From NCBI GenBank assembly GCA_027487515.1, contig JAIYDL010000010.1:1-64000 (forward strand): a stretch of DNA of 64,000 bases, written 5' to 3'. Position numbers and translations under genes: made by a program. The notes below the pieces were generated by a model, which was given only the letters and a program-made list of their open reading frames with translations, was not told the origin of the DNA and did not search any database. This document shows, piece by piece, positions 24,861 to 33,388 of this stretch. Each line of letters opens with the position of its first letter. Position 1 is the first letter of the stretch. Source of the DNA: Pseudomonadota bacterium (GTDB taxonomy: Bacteria > Bdellovibrionota > Bacteriovoracia > Bacteriovoracales > Bacteriovoracaceae).

Positions 24861-25451
24861 ATGAAGATTCCGACTCTTACTCCGAAGACCATTCTCACTG
24901 CAGCGCTTGTGACTTTAAGTTCACTGGCGATTGGCACCGTTTCGCATGCCTCTTCGCTCAAATCTGCAGACTTGGTGTGCTTCAACCTCTTAGGAAAGCC
25001 GAATGGTACGGACCCCATTCTGAGATCCATTCAAAACGCCAATGACAACACCGACTACGAATCCTTTATCATCAGATCAAATGTCTTTCTAAGGCCCTCA
25101 ACTCCGGTCACCATCTCTTTTCGGAAGGAAGGGCCAAGGGGAATTTTTCAAGGGACTTACACGCTTAATCCCTCGTCAACAATTTCGACGGATCCAGATC
25201 AGAATGTGTACATCTCAGACCTGAGGTTGAACTTCACGAACAAGGTAACGAGAGAAGTTTCCGAACTCGACAATCCTGGTCCCGTTCCTTATTTTAATTT
25301 GATTAACGGGGAAACTCAGGTCCTCACAGACGATGTTGTCCAGGGGACGGTGTTTGCGAGCTACCTTTGTACGGCAGGAAGAGCTTCTTTTGACGTCGTT
25401 CTCCCAATGCTCATAAGACCGTTTATCATTCAAGGTCAGGCCCGGAACTAG
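24861..25451 (+). CDS. Secreted protein of unknown function
   Basis: The 196-residue product has a long signal peptide ending in SHA (about residue 31). The mature part is about 165 residues, beta-rich, with two Cys far apart (LVCFN near the start, LCTAG near the end) that may close one disulfide. The start is ATG 24861, with GAGG just upstream; a further upstream in-frame ATG at 24816 has no ribosome binding site and would hide the signal peptide. It is followed by the convergent LysR gene. No family recognised. Confidence 0.6.
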   Translation: MKIPTLTPKTILTAALVTLSSLAIGTVSHASSLKSADLVCFNLLGKPNGTDPILRSIQNANDNTDYESFIIRSNVFLRPSTPVTISFRKEGPRGIFQGTYTLNPSSTISTDPDQNVYISDLRLNFTNKVTREVSELDNPGPVPYFNLINGETQVLTDDVVQGTVFASYLCTAGRASFDVVLPMLIRPFIIQGQARN

Positions 25452-25520
25452 AGCTTAGCTCAGAGCTGAGTCCCTTCGGCAGCACCGTCAGAGAACTGCT
25501 CGGTTCGAGTCAAGAATTTG

Positions 25521-26375
25521 TCACGTACCTAAGTGCTTTGGCACACCGACTTGGAGTGCTTCTACGGTAAGCTCGTGGAGCTTCGTGTAATAGGCTTGGT
25601 TGTAGTAGTGCAAGTACACGTTCGACGTAAGACGCATCCTGGGATTTAGGATTCTAAGGTGGCTTAGTTTCTTAACGAGATGGACTGGCAACACGGCCTT
25701 CCCTAGGCCTAAGGCCGTGGCAGCGATGATCCCAGAGACATCATCGAGGAAGTGTCTCTGAATTCTTCCTTTGATGCCAGCGAGCTTGCAGTAGCGGTGT
25801 GTCGTTTGATCATCCTCGTCGTGATCGAGGTAGATGTTTGGAACGGCCGCACCCCTCTTTTCTACCAGCACATAGCTCTCTTCACCCATGAAGAGGCCCT
25901 GGATCCCGTGTTGCTTTGGCGCCTGATCACTCACGATGAAATCGACCTTGCCGGTTCTTAGTAACTCCGGGAGATCCACCAGTTCTGCCGTCAGGCCCAC
26001 CAGCTGGATGTTCGGATGTGTTATCAAGAGAGGGGCCAGCGACGGAAGAACCACCGAATCCATGACCGTCGAGAAGCCAGCGATCCGAAGGACCCCTCCA
26101 ATTTGATTCTTTTGACCATTTCGGACGAGCGAAATGACCTCAGCTTCGAGGCCCTCTTTGGCCTGGCAAAAGCGCAGTAATTCCAGTCCTGCCTCTGTGA
26201 GCTTAGGGCCAGTCCGGTCACGGATGAATAAAGTCGTTCCTAGATCTTCCTCTAAATTTGAGATCCGTTGGGAGAGCGCGGATTGCGTAATCCCTAACCG
26301 CTTGCCTGCGGCCGTGAATTGCCCACATTGGGCCAGGACGTAGAATGCCTCTAGCTGGAGAGAAGAGAGTGCCAT
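25521..26375 (-). CDS. LysR-family transcriptional regulator
   Basis: The 284-residue product has an N-terminal winged helix-turn-helix (about residues 4-62; FTAAGKRLGITQSALSQRIS) and a substrate-binding domain (about 90-280), the standard LysR layout and length. The binding domain has the usual alternating beta/alpha pattern (VDFIVSDQ, GLGKAVLPVHLV). It is divergent from the aminotransferase-methyltransferase pair. A perfect inverted repeat, TTTTAAGT-N13-ACTTAAAA, lies just upstream of its start, so it probably represses itself and activates the divergent operon in response to a ligand that is not evident. Confidence 0.92.
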   Translation of the reverse strand: MALSSLQLEAFYVLAQCGQFTAAGKRLGITQSALSQRISNLEEDLGTTLFIRDRTGPKLTEAGLELLRFCQAKEGLEAEVISLVRNGQKNQIGGVLRIAGFSTVMDSVVLPSLAPLLITHPNIQLVGLTAELVDLPELLRTGKVDFIVSDQAPKQHGIQGLFMGEESYVLVEKRGAAVPNIYLDHDEDDQTTHRYCKLAGIKGRIQRHFLDDVSGIIAATALGLGKAVLPVHLVKKLSHLRILNPRMRLTSNVYLHYYNQAYYTKLHELTVEALQVGVPKHLGT

Positions 26376-26377
26376 CG

Positions 26378-26406
26378 TTTTAAGTTATATTAATGAACAC
26401 TTAAAA
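26378..26406. promoter_or_regulatory. Putative LysR operator
   Basis: TTTTAAGT (26378-26385) and ACTTAAAA (26399-26406) form a perfect 8-bp inverted repeat with a 13-base spacer and an A/T-rich centre, in line with the T-N11-A form of LysR boxes. Its centre lies about 59 bases before the start site predicted from the promoter at 26416-26444, the usual place for a LysR recognition site. It starts two bases from the regulator's own start codon. Confidence 0.6.
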
Positions 26407-26415
26407 TCAATTAAT

Positions 26416-26444
26416 TTTACTCATTTCTCGTCTGAGTCTACATA
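26416..26444 (+). promoter_or_regulatory. Candidate promoter of the aminotransferase-methyltransferase operon
   Basis: TTTACT (26416-26421) and TACATA (26439-26444) are 17 bases apart. The start site would be near 26451, 18 bases before the ATG, with AAGGAGG as ribosome binding site between them. The -35 is imperfect, as expected for an activated promoter. Confidence 0.5.
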
Positions 26445-26468
26445 GTCCTCTGCAAAGAAGGAGGATTC

Positions 26469-27614
26469 ATGCAAACAACATTAACGGACATCGAGAACTT
26501 GGGACTTCACAGTAAGTTTAACTTCGCAGATGGCCACGCGTATCAAGACTTACAGTCGTTCCGAGCGATCCTTGATCAGCTGCCAGCACTTTGGGAGAGG
26601 GCCTCCCGTCTCGGTGTGAGGGAGCAGGAACGGCGCTATCGGGATGCCTTTGCCACACTTGCTGCCTCCCCATCACTCTTGGATTATCCTCACTTCAGGA
26701 TCTGCCCAACTGCCTCAAACTCAATTGATGTGGTGGCCGCTTGGTGTCGGCAGCATCGACTCAAAGTGGGACTGCTCGAGCCAACCTTTGATAACTTGCA
26801 CCTGTTGCTCGTGCGACGAGAGGTCGAAGTCATTTCCGTTTCAGAGGAAACCCTCCACGCTGACTTAGAGGGCACCCTGGCCGCAGCGCCGATCGATGCC
26901 CTCTTTTTGGTGAATCCCAATAACCCCACGGGACAAATCTTGACTGAAGAGGAGTTTCGCAAAATCGTGAATCACTGCCTCGAACGGGGCATCACTTTTC
27001 TCTTGGATAACACCTTCCGCTTCTTCGTGGAACAGAGCTATGACCAATACCAAATTCTCCTCGACTCCGGAGTTAATTTCATCTCCATCGAAGACACGGG
27101 AAAGGTTTGGCCGACGCTCGATATGAAGGCGAGCCTCGTGTTTTACTCTGCAAGTGTCAAACAGGACTTTGAAGTCATCTACGATGAGATCTACCTTTGC
27201 ATTTCCCCGTTCTCACTCGCTGTCCTCGAGGAATTTCTTATAACCTCCGACAGACTTGGGCTTAAGAAGACGATCTGGGACGAGGTTTCAAAGCGACGGA
27301 AGATGTTTCGGGCAGCCATCGCTGGATCCGTCCTTCAGACCGAGGCCATCTCCCGAGATTCTCTGTTGAGTGTTGAGTGGGTGCGCATCCACGGGGTCTT
27401 CCGATCGGATGTCGAACTGGCCCAGCATTTTCAGAGGAAGGATCTTATCCTCTTACCCGGGAGGAATTTCTTTTGGAGCTCGAAGGATCATGGCCAGGTC
27501 ATGAACGTCAGATTTTCTTTGTTAAAAGGCGAGGATCACTTCTCGCAGGCCCTCGCAACTCTACGAGCAGGGTTGGATGAGATTAACGCTGGACTGTTCT
27601 CGGAGGCCGTATGA
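26469..27614 (+). CDS. PLP-dependent aminotransferase, fold type I
   Basis: The 381-residue product has the class I/II aminotransferase core. NPNNPTG at about residue 157 marks the cofactor-binding loop, and LLDNTF at about 178 replaces the usual D-x-x/Y motif. A Lys in SIEDTGKVWPT at about 215 is the likely Schiff-base lysine. The EDTGK context is unlike the common S-x-S-K and recalls specialised amino-acid-modifying members, such as those acting on arginine in antibiotic pathways; that link is only a guess. The start has AAGGAGG. Its stop overlaps the methyltransferase start (ATGA), so the two form one unit. Confidence 0.82.
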   Translation: MQTTLTDIENLGLHSKFNFADGHAYQDLQSFRAILDQLPALWERASRLGVREQERRYRDAFATLAASPSLLDYPHFRICPTASNSIDVVAAWCRQHRLKVGLLEPTFDNLHLLLVRREVEVISVSEETLHADLEGTLAAAPIDALFLVNPNNPTGQILTEEEFRKIVNHCLERGITFLLDNTFRFFVEQSYDQYQILLDSGVNFISIEDTGKVWPTLDMKASLVFYSASVKQDFEVIYDEIYLCISPFSLAVLEEFLITSDRLGLKKTIWDEVSKRRKMFRAAIAGSVLQTEAISRDSLLSVEWVRIHGVFRSDVELAQHFQRKDLILLPGRNFFWSSKDHGQVMNVRFSLLKGEDHFSQALATLRAGLDEINAGLFSEAV

Positions 27615-28420
27615 GCGTTGATCAAGAGTTATACCCGCTAGGGCATTCGGCAACAGAGTTGGGGCGCTTGGAACTCCAAGCGAAACTCTTCGAGGACCCT
27701 TTGTTGATCCACCTCGCCCAGGAAGCGGAGTCTTGCCTTGAGATCGGATCCGGGATTGGATCAAATTGGCCTTCACTCCAGAGGGCGAACTCGACCCTAA
27801 GGTACGAGGGGATCGACCTTTCGGAAACGGCAGTAACCAAGGCGAATTCCATTCATGGGGGAGGACGAGCGAACTTCTCAGTGGCGAGTGCGACCTCCCT
27901 TCCGTTTCGGCCTTGTGCGTTTGATTTAGTTGTTTCAAAGCTCGTGCTCTGGTCTATGGGGCCGGCGTGGAAGACTGCTCTTCGGGAGGCTTATCGAGTC
28001 CTCAGACCCGGTGGATTATTCTACGCCTTCGAGCCCTATGACCAAGGCGTCGTCTTTGAACCCGCAAGGCCCGCCTTCCGTGAAGTCCTTGAGCACTGGG
28101 GCCAAGCGGCTTCTCTGAACGGGATCGACCTTTGCCTTGGACCGAAGGTTCCAGAGGAGCTCATCTTGGCCGGATTCAAGAATGTGCAGACGTTTTTCTT
28201 TCCCGTCCTCGCACCTGCGTCGGACCCTGAGAGATTTCAGGCGATCTGTGATAACCTTGGAAAGTTTTATTTGGGAGAGTCTTCCCGGGAGTTCTTGAAA
28301 GATTTAAACCCGCGTACTCTTTTGAAGGCGAGTGAAGAGTTACTGGCAGCCCCTCACGGTCTTGTCATGGATGCTTTCTTTGTCACGGTCGGAGAGAAGT
28401 GTTTGGATTCAGTTGATTAG
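27611..28420 (+). CDS. SAM-dependent methyltransferase, class I
   Basis: The 269-residue product has motif I CLEIGSGIGSN at about residues 42-52, an acidic residue ending strand 2 (EGIDLS), motif post I/II around FDLVVSKLVLW and motif III LRPGGLFYAFEP. This is a Methyltransf_11-type Rossmann domain of about 140 residues plus a C-terminal substrate cap. It probably methylates a small molecule made or altered by the coupled aminotransferase. The gene starts inside the stop of the aminotransferase gene and is followed by a strong terminator. The substrate is unknown. Confidence 0.85.
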   Translation: MSVDQELYPLGHSATELGRLELQAKLFEDPLLIHLAQEAESCLEIGSGIGSNWPSLQRANSTLRYEGIDLSETAVTKANSIHGGGRANFSVASATSLPFRPCAFDLVVSKLVLWSMGPAWKTALREAYRVLRPGGLFYAFEPYDQGVVFEPARPAFREVLEHWGQAASLNGIDLCLGPKVPEELILAGFKNVQTFFFPVLAPASDPERFQAICDNLGKFYLGESSREFLKDLNPRTLLKASEELLAAPHGLVMDAFFVTVGEKCLDSVD

Positions 28421-28444
28421 GGGAGCGTTTGAGTCGATCAATGG

Positions 28445-28470
28445 CCCAGGGATCTCTCCCTGGGTTTTTG
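28445..28470 (+). terminator. Rho-independent terminator of the aminotransferase-methyltransferase operon
   Basis: CCCAGGGA (28445-28452) and TCCCTGGG (28457-28464) form a perfect 8-bp stem with a TCTC loop followed by TTTTTG, 24 bases after the stop codon. Confidence 0.88.
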
Positions 28471-28592
28471 TGCTCAAACCATGACAAGTCATGGGCCGAA
28501 ATCATTTTCCTTTAGAATAAATCTTTGTTTAGACTTAAAGCGTAGTCAAGTGAGGCGGTCGAAGCCCTCTGTAACAATAGGGATGTTTAGCC

Positions 28593-29015
28593 ATGGGTCA
28601 ATTGTCTTCTGGGTCCTGCCTGTGTGGCGTGGTAAAATTTGAGGTGAGGGGAGCCTTCGATAGCTTCTACCTTTGTCACTGTACGTTCTGCCAAAAGGAC
28701 ACGGGAGCAGCGTACGCGGCGAACATGTTTTCTACAACGGCCCAGCTGACTTGGGTCTCTGGACAGGACTTAGTCAAAACCTTCAATCTCCCCGGAACCA
28801 GGCACGCGAAGAGCTTTTGTCGAGAGTGCGGGTCTGCCGTTCCGATGCGGGTGAAGGACCCTGCTCTGTTGATGGTTCCGGCCGGGAGTCTGGATACGAG
28901 GCCCGCTCAAAGACCTGATGCTCATATTTTCTGGTCCAGTCGGGCACCCTGGGATGAGGGTCTCATGGACACGATGAAGTTTGAAAAATTCCCGATTCAA
29001 GGAGAGTTCCGGTGA
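28593..29015 (+). CDS. GFA-family zinc-binding protein
   Basis: The 140-residue product has the family's Cys pattern: CLCG at about residues 9-12, CHCTFCQ at about 29-35 and FCRECG at about 75-80. These match the two zinc sites of the glutathione-dependent formaldehyde-activating/CENP-V fold. Length and layout are normal. Members are often misnamed as formaldehyde enzymes; a glutathione-adduct or other thiol chemistry role is possible, but not shown. The stop overlaps the start of the following lipoprotein gene (ATGA). Confidence 0.88.
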   Translation: MGQLSSGSCLCGVVKFEVRGAFDSFYLCHCTFCQKDTGAAYAANMFSTTAQLTWVSGQDLVKTFNLPGTRHAKSFCRECGSAVPMRVKDPALLMVPAGSLDTRPAQRPDAHIFWSSRAPWDEGLMDTMKFEKFPIQGEFR

Positions 29016-30412
29016 TGCGATCTCAGTCGTTTAAGTTGTTCCTTTTTTGTGGCCTTCTCGCCTCCTGTGCTCAAGGGAATCTTCGCCGTCACATCTCCTC
29101 TGAGTCTCGGGCGCGGATCCAGCTCTTCGAATCCCACCATGACGGGGCTCTCCAGGAGACTCCAGATCTCGCTCTTGGAGATGAGATCGTCGTGAAGATT
29201 TCGGAGCTCGAACCTTTGACGAAGTATCACCTGCGGTTTGAAACCAACATCGGGAAACGGCTCTACAGGTCAGAGTTTCATGTTGTTTCTTCTGAGAAAG
29301 GGCAAACGCAAAGTTCTCCCGGACCAGATGTGTCGGTGTTCTCTGAGTCTCCTGAAGACCTCTTTTGGTCCATGGTTGACTCTGGAGAAGTGCCGGAGGC
29401 CCCGAGGACCTTCAGAGTTACCGTCTTGAACGGGGACGAAGTGAGCGCAGTGAGAACCTTCCCTTTCGTCGGCCGGAGAGGCACTGTTGATGAGGTCGCG
29501 ACACCGCTCAAAACTCCGCACAAGTTCTTTGTCCCGAAAAGCGGCGTCACTCCAGGGCTGCCAGTGATTATTTCTTTCTCAGGCTCCGAGGGTGGATTGA
29601 AAGCAGGGGAGGAGGAGTCTGTGTATTTTGCTCACCGAGGTTACCCGGCCCTCGGGTTGGCGTATTTCAATGCTCCTGGAGTCAACAAGGATCTCCTGAG
29701 AGTTGATCTTGAGCTGTTCCGACAGGCGATTGGTTTTCTTCGCTCGCACCCACAGTTCCAGCATTCCCCGATCGTGTTGAATGGAGTTTCTCGAGGGGGA
29801 GAGTTAGCGCTCCTTCTAGGCTCCCTTCTCCCAGAGGTGAGTGGGGTCATTGCCCGAGTCCCGAGCTCCGTGGTTTGGCAGGGGATGACTCAGAAAACTT
29901 TCACAACGGATGAGCTAGAACCAGAGCTTCCCCCTTTCATCGTAGATGGAGGTGAGGTTCCGTACGTGAATTGGACCGGGAAGTACGCGGATCATAAGAT
30001 GTCGGACGGGTCGGTTGCTAAAATCCGTACCCCGTGGTTTTTGGATTCAAGGGAGAAGAATAAGACCGCCTACCAGAGGGCCGCAATTCCGGTCGAAAAA
30101 ATCCGTGGTCCGCTCCTTTTACTGGGCGGAAGAGATGATCTCCTCTGGCCTTCCTGCTTGTTCATGCAAGAGATCGAGGAGCGCTTAAAGTCTTCGAATT
30201 ATGCCTACCCCGTAATCTCTTCGTGTGCGGAAAACGCAGGTCACGGTGCCGTGCGCCTGCCTCTTGGACCTCCGACGACAGTGGAGATCAGTGTCCACGC
30301 GGTGACGAAGGCGAGACTCTTTCTGGGAGGAACTCCAGAAGGCAACGGTCGTGGCCAGAGGAAATTCCGTCAACTCATGATCAATTTCTTAAAAACCAAT
30401 TTTAGGCCTTAG
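29012..30412 (+). CDS. BAAT/acyl-CoA thioesterase-like lipoprotein
   Basis: The 466-residue product begins with a lipoprotein signal (GLLASC). Residues about 45-160 resemble the beta-sandwich N-domain of acyl-CoA thioesterase/bile-acid amino-acid N-acyltransferase proteins. About 170-465 is the alpha/beta-hydrolase BAAT_C domain. The nucleophile Ser lies in NGVSRGGELALLLGS, the acid in LLLGGRDDLLWPS and the His in AGHGAVRLP. The family is mainly known from animals and some bacteria; an envelope-anchored form is unusual. The gene is coupled by ATGA to the GFA gene. The substrate is unknown; acyl transfer or ester hydrolysis at the cell surface is inferred. Confidence 0.8.
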   Translation: MMRSQSFKLFLFCGLLASCAQGNLRRHISSESRARIQLFESHHDGALQETPDLALGDEIVVKISELEPLTKYHLRFETNIGKRLYRSEFHVVSSEKGQTQSSPGPDVSVFSESPEDLFWSMVDSGEVPEAPRTFRVTVLNGDEVSAVRTFPFVGRRGTVDEVATPLKTPHKFFVPKSGVTPGLPVIISFSGSEGGLKAGEEESVYFAHRGYPALGLAYFNAPGVNKDLLRVDLELFRQAIGFLRSHPQFQHSPIVLNGVSRGGELALLLGSLLPEVSGVIARVPSSVVWQGMTQKTFTTDELEPELPPFIVDGGEVPYVNWTGKYADHKMSDGSVAKIRTPWFLDSREKNKTAYQRAAIPVEKIRGPLLLLGGRDDLLWPSCLFMQEIEERLKSSNYAYPVISSCAENAGHGAVRLPLGPPTTVEISVHAVTKARLFLGGTPEGNGRGQRKFRQLMINFLKTNFRP

Positions 30413-30488
30413 AAAACGACTCACAAGAATCGCCTTAGATTGATCTCGTTGGTTCTGTGAAGCAGCATCCTTGCTGCGAGGGGTGTCA

Positions 30489-31490
30489 CTAGCGGTTGTA
30501 ATCATCCTGGAAGACATTCTCGTCCCAGTAGGGCTGACCCGAAGCTTGCCGGTCGGTTCTGTCATAGGTGATCTCGAGCATTTTTTCCTTACTCCACGGC
30601 CGGACCTCGTAGCTTCCAGCTCCGGCTTGCTCACTCGTTGCAGCACGGCCGAGCCAGTCATAGAGTTTTTGCGGATCCCAGAACCGCAGAGGCACTGAGT
30701 CTTGGTTCGTATTGCTCCAGTTGCCATTTCTACGCCAGAAAACGAAGCTGTAAAATCCTCTTTCTGCCAACCGCTCTCGCCTAGAAACATAGCGATTTGG
30801 AATCTTCAGCTCCCTCGCCCAAGTTTCGTCGAAGAGAGGTTCGTTGAAGCCTGCGACCTGGAGGAAGCTCATGCCGAAAGCGGCGCAGCCACCCCCTTTG
30901 CCCCTCAACGGGAAGGAGTCCAGTCCGCCGTAGCTTCTGTCGAGCCGATGCTTTTTGTACTCTTCGAGGTAGTTTGTTAAGTAGGCGCACATGGAGTCAT
31001 TAATTTTGAACGTGAGCTTTCGGACCATGTCCCGTTCTGTGAGCGGGCCGAGCCATCCCTCAATCGCTTCCTTCCGAATCAAACTTCCCGGGGTATCGAG
31101 GATCAGAGTGTCCAAGCTACTTCCTTGAAAGAGCCACCGACTGAGGTACTCGAAGGATGAGAGGAGTCCTGTCTTCCCAGTCAGGATGGTCTCTTGATTG
31201 CGGCACTTGAGTTCGACGTTGATATGAGAAATCGCGTGAGGATAGTGGCGGTAAGCATAGACGTTTTGAACCACAGGTCTTCCGTCTTCGTCGAACCCAT
31301 TTTGCCGTTCCATGCGGCCGATGACGGCGAGGGTACTGTTGGCCAGGGTTGAACGAACGAGAGTCCCCGGTGTTGACCAGTCGAGGGGCGTTGGGGCCGT
31401 GTAGGCCAGGAGGCTCAAGGTTGATCCCTCCTCGGCGACGGCAGACGTCATGAGTGCGAGCCCTGTAAACATCGCCGATATCTTTTTCAT
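30489..31490 (-). CDS. Secreted protein of unknown function
   Basis: The 333-residue product starts at ATG 31490, preceded by GGGAGG, and has a signal peptide ending in SAVA (about residue 20). The mature protein has a Gly-rich LRGKGGGCAAFGMSFLQVAG segment near residues 200-220, with a Cys in a small-residue context that recalls a nucleophile elbow, but no matching His/Asp layout is clear. It is convergent with the BAAT-like gene and divergent from the catalase-like gene. I recognise no family. Confidence 0.6.
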   Translation of the reverse strand: MKKISAMFTGLALMTSAVAEEGSTLSLLAYTAPTPLDWSTPGTLVRSTLANSTLAVIGRMERQNGFDEDGRPVVQNVYAYRHYPHAISHINVELKCRNQETILTGKTGLLSSFEYLSRWLFQGSSLDTLILDTPGSLIRKEAIEGWLGPLTERDMVRKLTFKINDSMCAYLTNYLEEYKKHRLDRSYGGLDSFPLRGKGGGCAAFGMSFLQVAGFNEPLFDETWARELKIPNRYVSRRERLAERGFYSFVFWRRNGNWSNTNQDSVPLRFWDPQKLYDWLGRAATSEQAGAGSYEVRPWSKEKMLEITYDRTDRQASGQPYWDENVFQDDYNR

Positions 31491-31704
31491 GGATTCCTCC
31501 CGTGCAACTGTACCTTTTGTGAACACTTCTGCAGGAGGTGTGCCAAAACCCTAGCTTCAAACGGTGCAGACCTTCGGAGGCTTAGGGACCACGCACTGTT
31601 TAGAAAATGGACACTTGTCTGGAGACGGCAATTGGGTGGAACTCCTTTCCATATTCTTCTCGCGGGCGGTTGGGTTTAAACTAAATGCACCAAAGGATGA
31701 TCCC

Positions 31705-32850
31705 TTGAAAAAAGCCCTCCTGATCTTGTCTTCTATTTCGCTGGTCGCTTGCTCCGTCAATGATAAGCGTGAAATTCATCGGTCTGCGGCGTCGCTCCTC
31801 TCTGAGCTTCCCGCACCAGAGCTCGGTGAAGTCTGGACCCAGGCCCAAGACCGGGAAGCGGAAGTCATCCTCGATGATACTCTACAACTCCTGATTAAAG
31901 ATTCAGTTGGGGACGACTACGTAAGACGAGACGCGCACCCGAAGACCCATGCCTGTGTCCGGGCCAAAATGAAGATCGATCCGAGTCTCCTTCCGCGGGC
32001 CAACCAAAAAGGAATCTTTGAAAAAGCTGCGAGCTACGACTCGTGGATCCGCTTCTCGAACGGGGCCAACAACGGTGAGGCGAAGCACGACCTCGACTCG
32101 GATGTTCGAGGGATGGCGATCAAACTTATGAATGTCCCGGGGACTCCGACGGGGACCCATGATTTCTTGTTGGCCAACATGAAAGAGTTTTTCTCGAAAG
32201 ACGGCGCCGACTATACCGATCTCGTGAAGACGGCGTCTCAAGGTTCCACCTTCGACTTCATCCGCTTTGCGGCGACCCATCCGATCAGTGCCCAGAGGCT
32301 CTTGGCGGCACGGATCAAGATGGCCCATCCTCTCCAGCAGGATTTCCACTCAGCGGTGCCGTTTAAGCTCGGCACCCATTCGGTGCGCTACCATGCGCTG
32401 CCGTGTGAGACGAGAAGAGATCCCCTTCCCGGAAAGGATGCGCCGAGAGATTTCCTGCGCCAAAGGCTCGGAGAAACTCTTGCCTCGAAAGGGAGCTGCT
32501 TTACCTTCTACGTTCAGCTCAACCAGAATCCGACCGTCCAGATCGTCGAGGACCCAAGGAAATCCTGGGACGAGAAGACTTCTCCCTTGATCAAGGTCGC
32601 TGACCTTGAGATTCAGCGCCAGTCAGATGTGACGTCGAAGGATCTGGTCAACTTTTGTGAGAACGCGAGATTCAATCCTTGGCACGCGCACCCGGACAAT
32701 CGACCGCTTGGGCAAATCAATAGGATCCGTGCACTGGTCTACCGGGAGATCTCAAAGTACCGGCACGAGAAGAATGGGATCGCGGAGATTGAACCGGTCA
32801 ACCATTCTCCTTGCAGCGGAAGTACTGCTGAACTTTGCCGGAATCCCTAG
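31705..32850 (+). CDS. Catalase-fold lipoprotein
   Basis: The 381-residue product starts at TTG 31705 (AAGGA just upstream) with a lipoprotein signal ending in LVAC. Residues about 70-370 match the heme catalase-like fold: HPKTHAC carries the distal His region, then WIRFSNG, DVRGMAIKLMNVPG and DFLLANMKEFF follow the order seen in catalases (RFS...DPRGFAVKF...FFIRD). The C-terminal catalase helices are short, as in the compact catalase-like peroxidases of the SrpA type. It may consume peroxide or organic hydroperoxides at the envelope. Lipid anchoring is unusual for this fold. The heme-ligand Tyr was not pinned down by eye. Confidence 0.75.
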   Translation: MKKALLILSSISLVACSVNDKREIHRSAASLLSELPAPELGEVWTQAQDREAEVILDDTLQLLIKDSVGDDYVRRDAHPKTHACVRAKMKIDPSLLPRANQKGIFEKAASYDSWIRFSNGANNGEAKHDLDSDVRGMAIKLMNVPGTPTGTHDFLLANMKEFFSKDGADYTDLVKTASQGSTFDFIRFAATHPISAQRLLAARIKMAHPLQQDFHSAVPFKLGTHSVRYHALPCETRRDPLPGKDAPRDFLRQRLGETLASKGSCFTFYVQLNQNPTVQIVEDPRKSWDEKTSPLIKVADLEIQRQSDVTSKDLVNFCENARFNPWHAHPDNRPLGQINRIRALVYREISKYRHEKNGIAEIEPVNHSPCSGSTAELCRNP

Positions 32851-32905
32851 GTTCCTCAGGGCCGCAAAGCCCTCATATTTTTGCCTACCTCACCGATAAT
32901 TCTCT

Positions 32906-33388
32906 GTGATTATTCTACGTCTCATTATCCTCATTTCACTGCTCGCTGGCGGACCCGCGATCGCCAGCAATTCTTGGTACTTTGACAAGGCCATCAACGG
33001 CGTCGAGTTCTGGAAACACCCCGAAATGAAAGACGCTCGCATCGTTCTTGAGCGCCAGACCACCCAGTCTCCCACCGATCTGGCGTACTATCAGTCGAAG
33101 GAATTCGCAGAGACCTTCCAGTCGAGGAAGCGGATGACTCTGAGCTTTTTTAGCATCACGGAGTGGACGGTGACTGTAGAGAGTGTCAAGAAAGTGGGCA
33201 CGGACATCGTGGTGGACTTCTCCGGTACCTATGTGGATCGGACCAGCACGAAGGTGACCTACCGGGAGCGGCATTTTTATGGGCCCAAGCGGCTCATTCA
33301 GCTCCTGTTTACGGCGCCCCTGGCCTCGAAGCCGAAGTTTGAGACTGTGCTGTCGGGCCTTGATGAAGCGCTGAAGGCCCGGCCATGA
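32906..33388 (+). CDS. Small secreted protein coupled to a repeat protein gene
   Basis: The 160-residue product (GTG start) has a signal peptide ending in AIA (about residue 20). The mature part is a basic alpha/beta domain with no cysteines and no recognised motif. Its last four bases overlap the ATG of the 1108-residue gene, so both are likely made together. Function unknown. Confidence 0.6.
   Translation: MIILRLIILISLLAGGPAIASNSWYFDKAINGVEFWKHPEMKDARIVLERQTTQSPTDLAYYQSKEFAETFQSRKRMTLSFFSITEWTVTVESVKKVGTDIVVDFSGTYVDRTSTKVTYRERHFYGPKRLIQLLFTAPLASKPKFETVLSGLDEALKARP

Noticed and set aside
28593-29015. Calling the gene a formaldehyde-activating enzyme
   Set aside because: The family name is not supported by function for most members, and no formaldehyde-pathway genes are nearby, so only the zinc-fold family is given.
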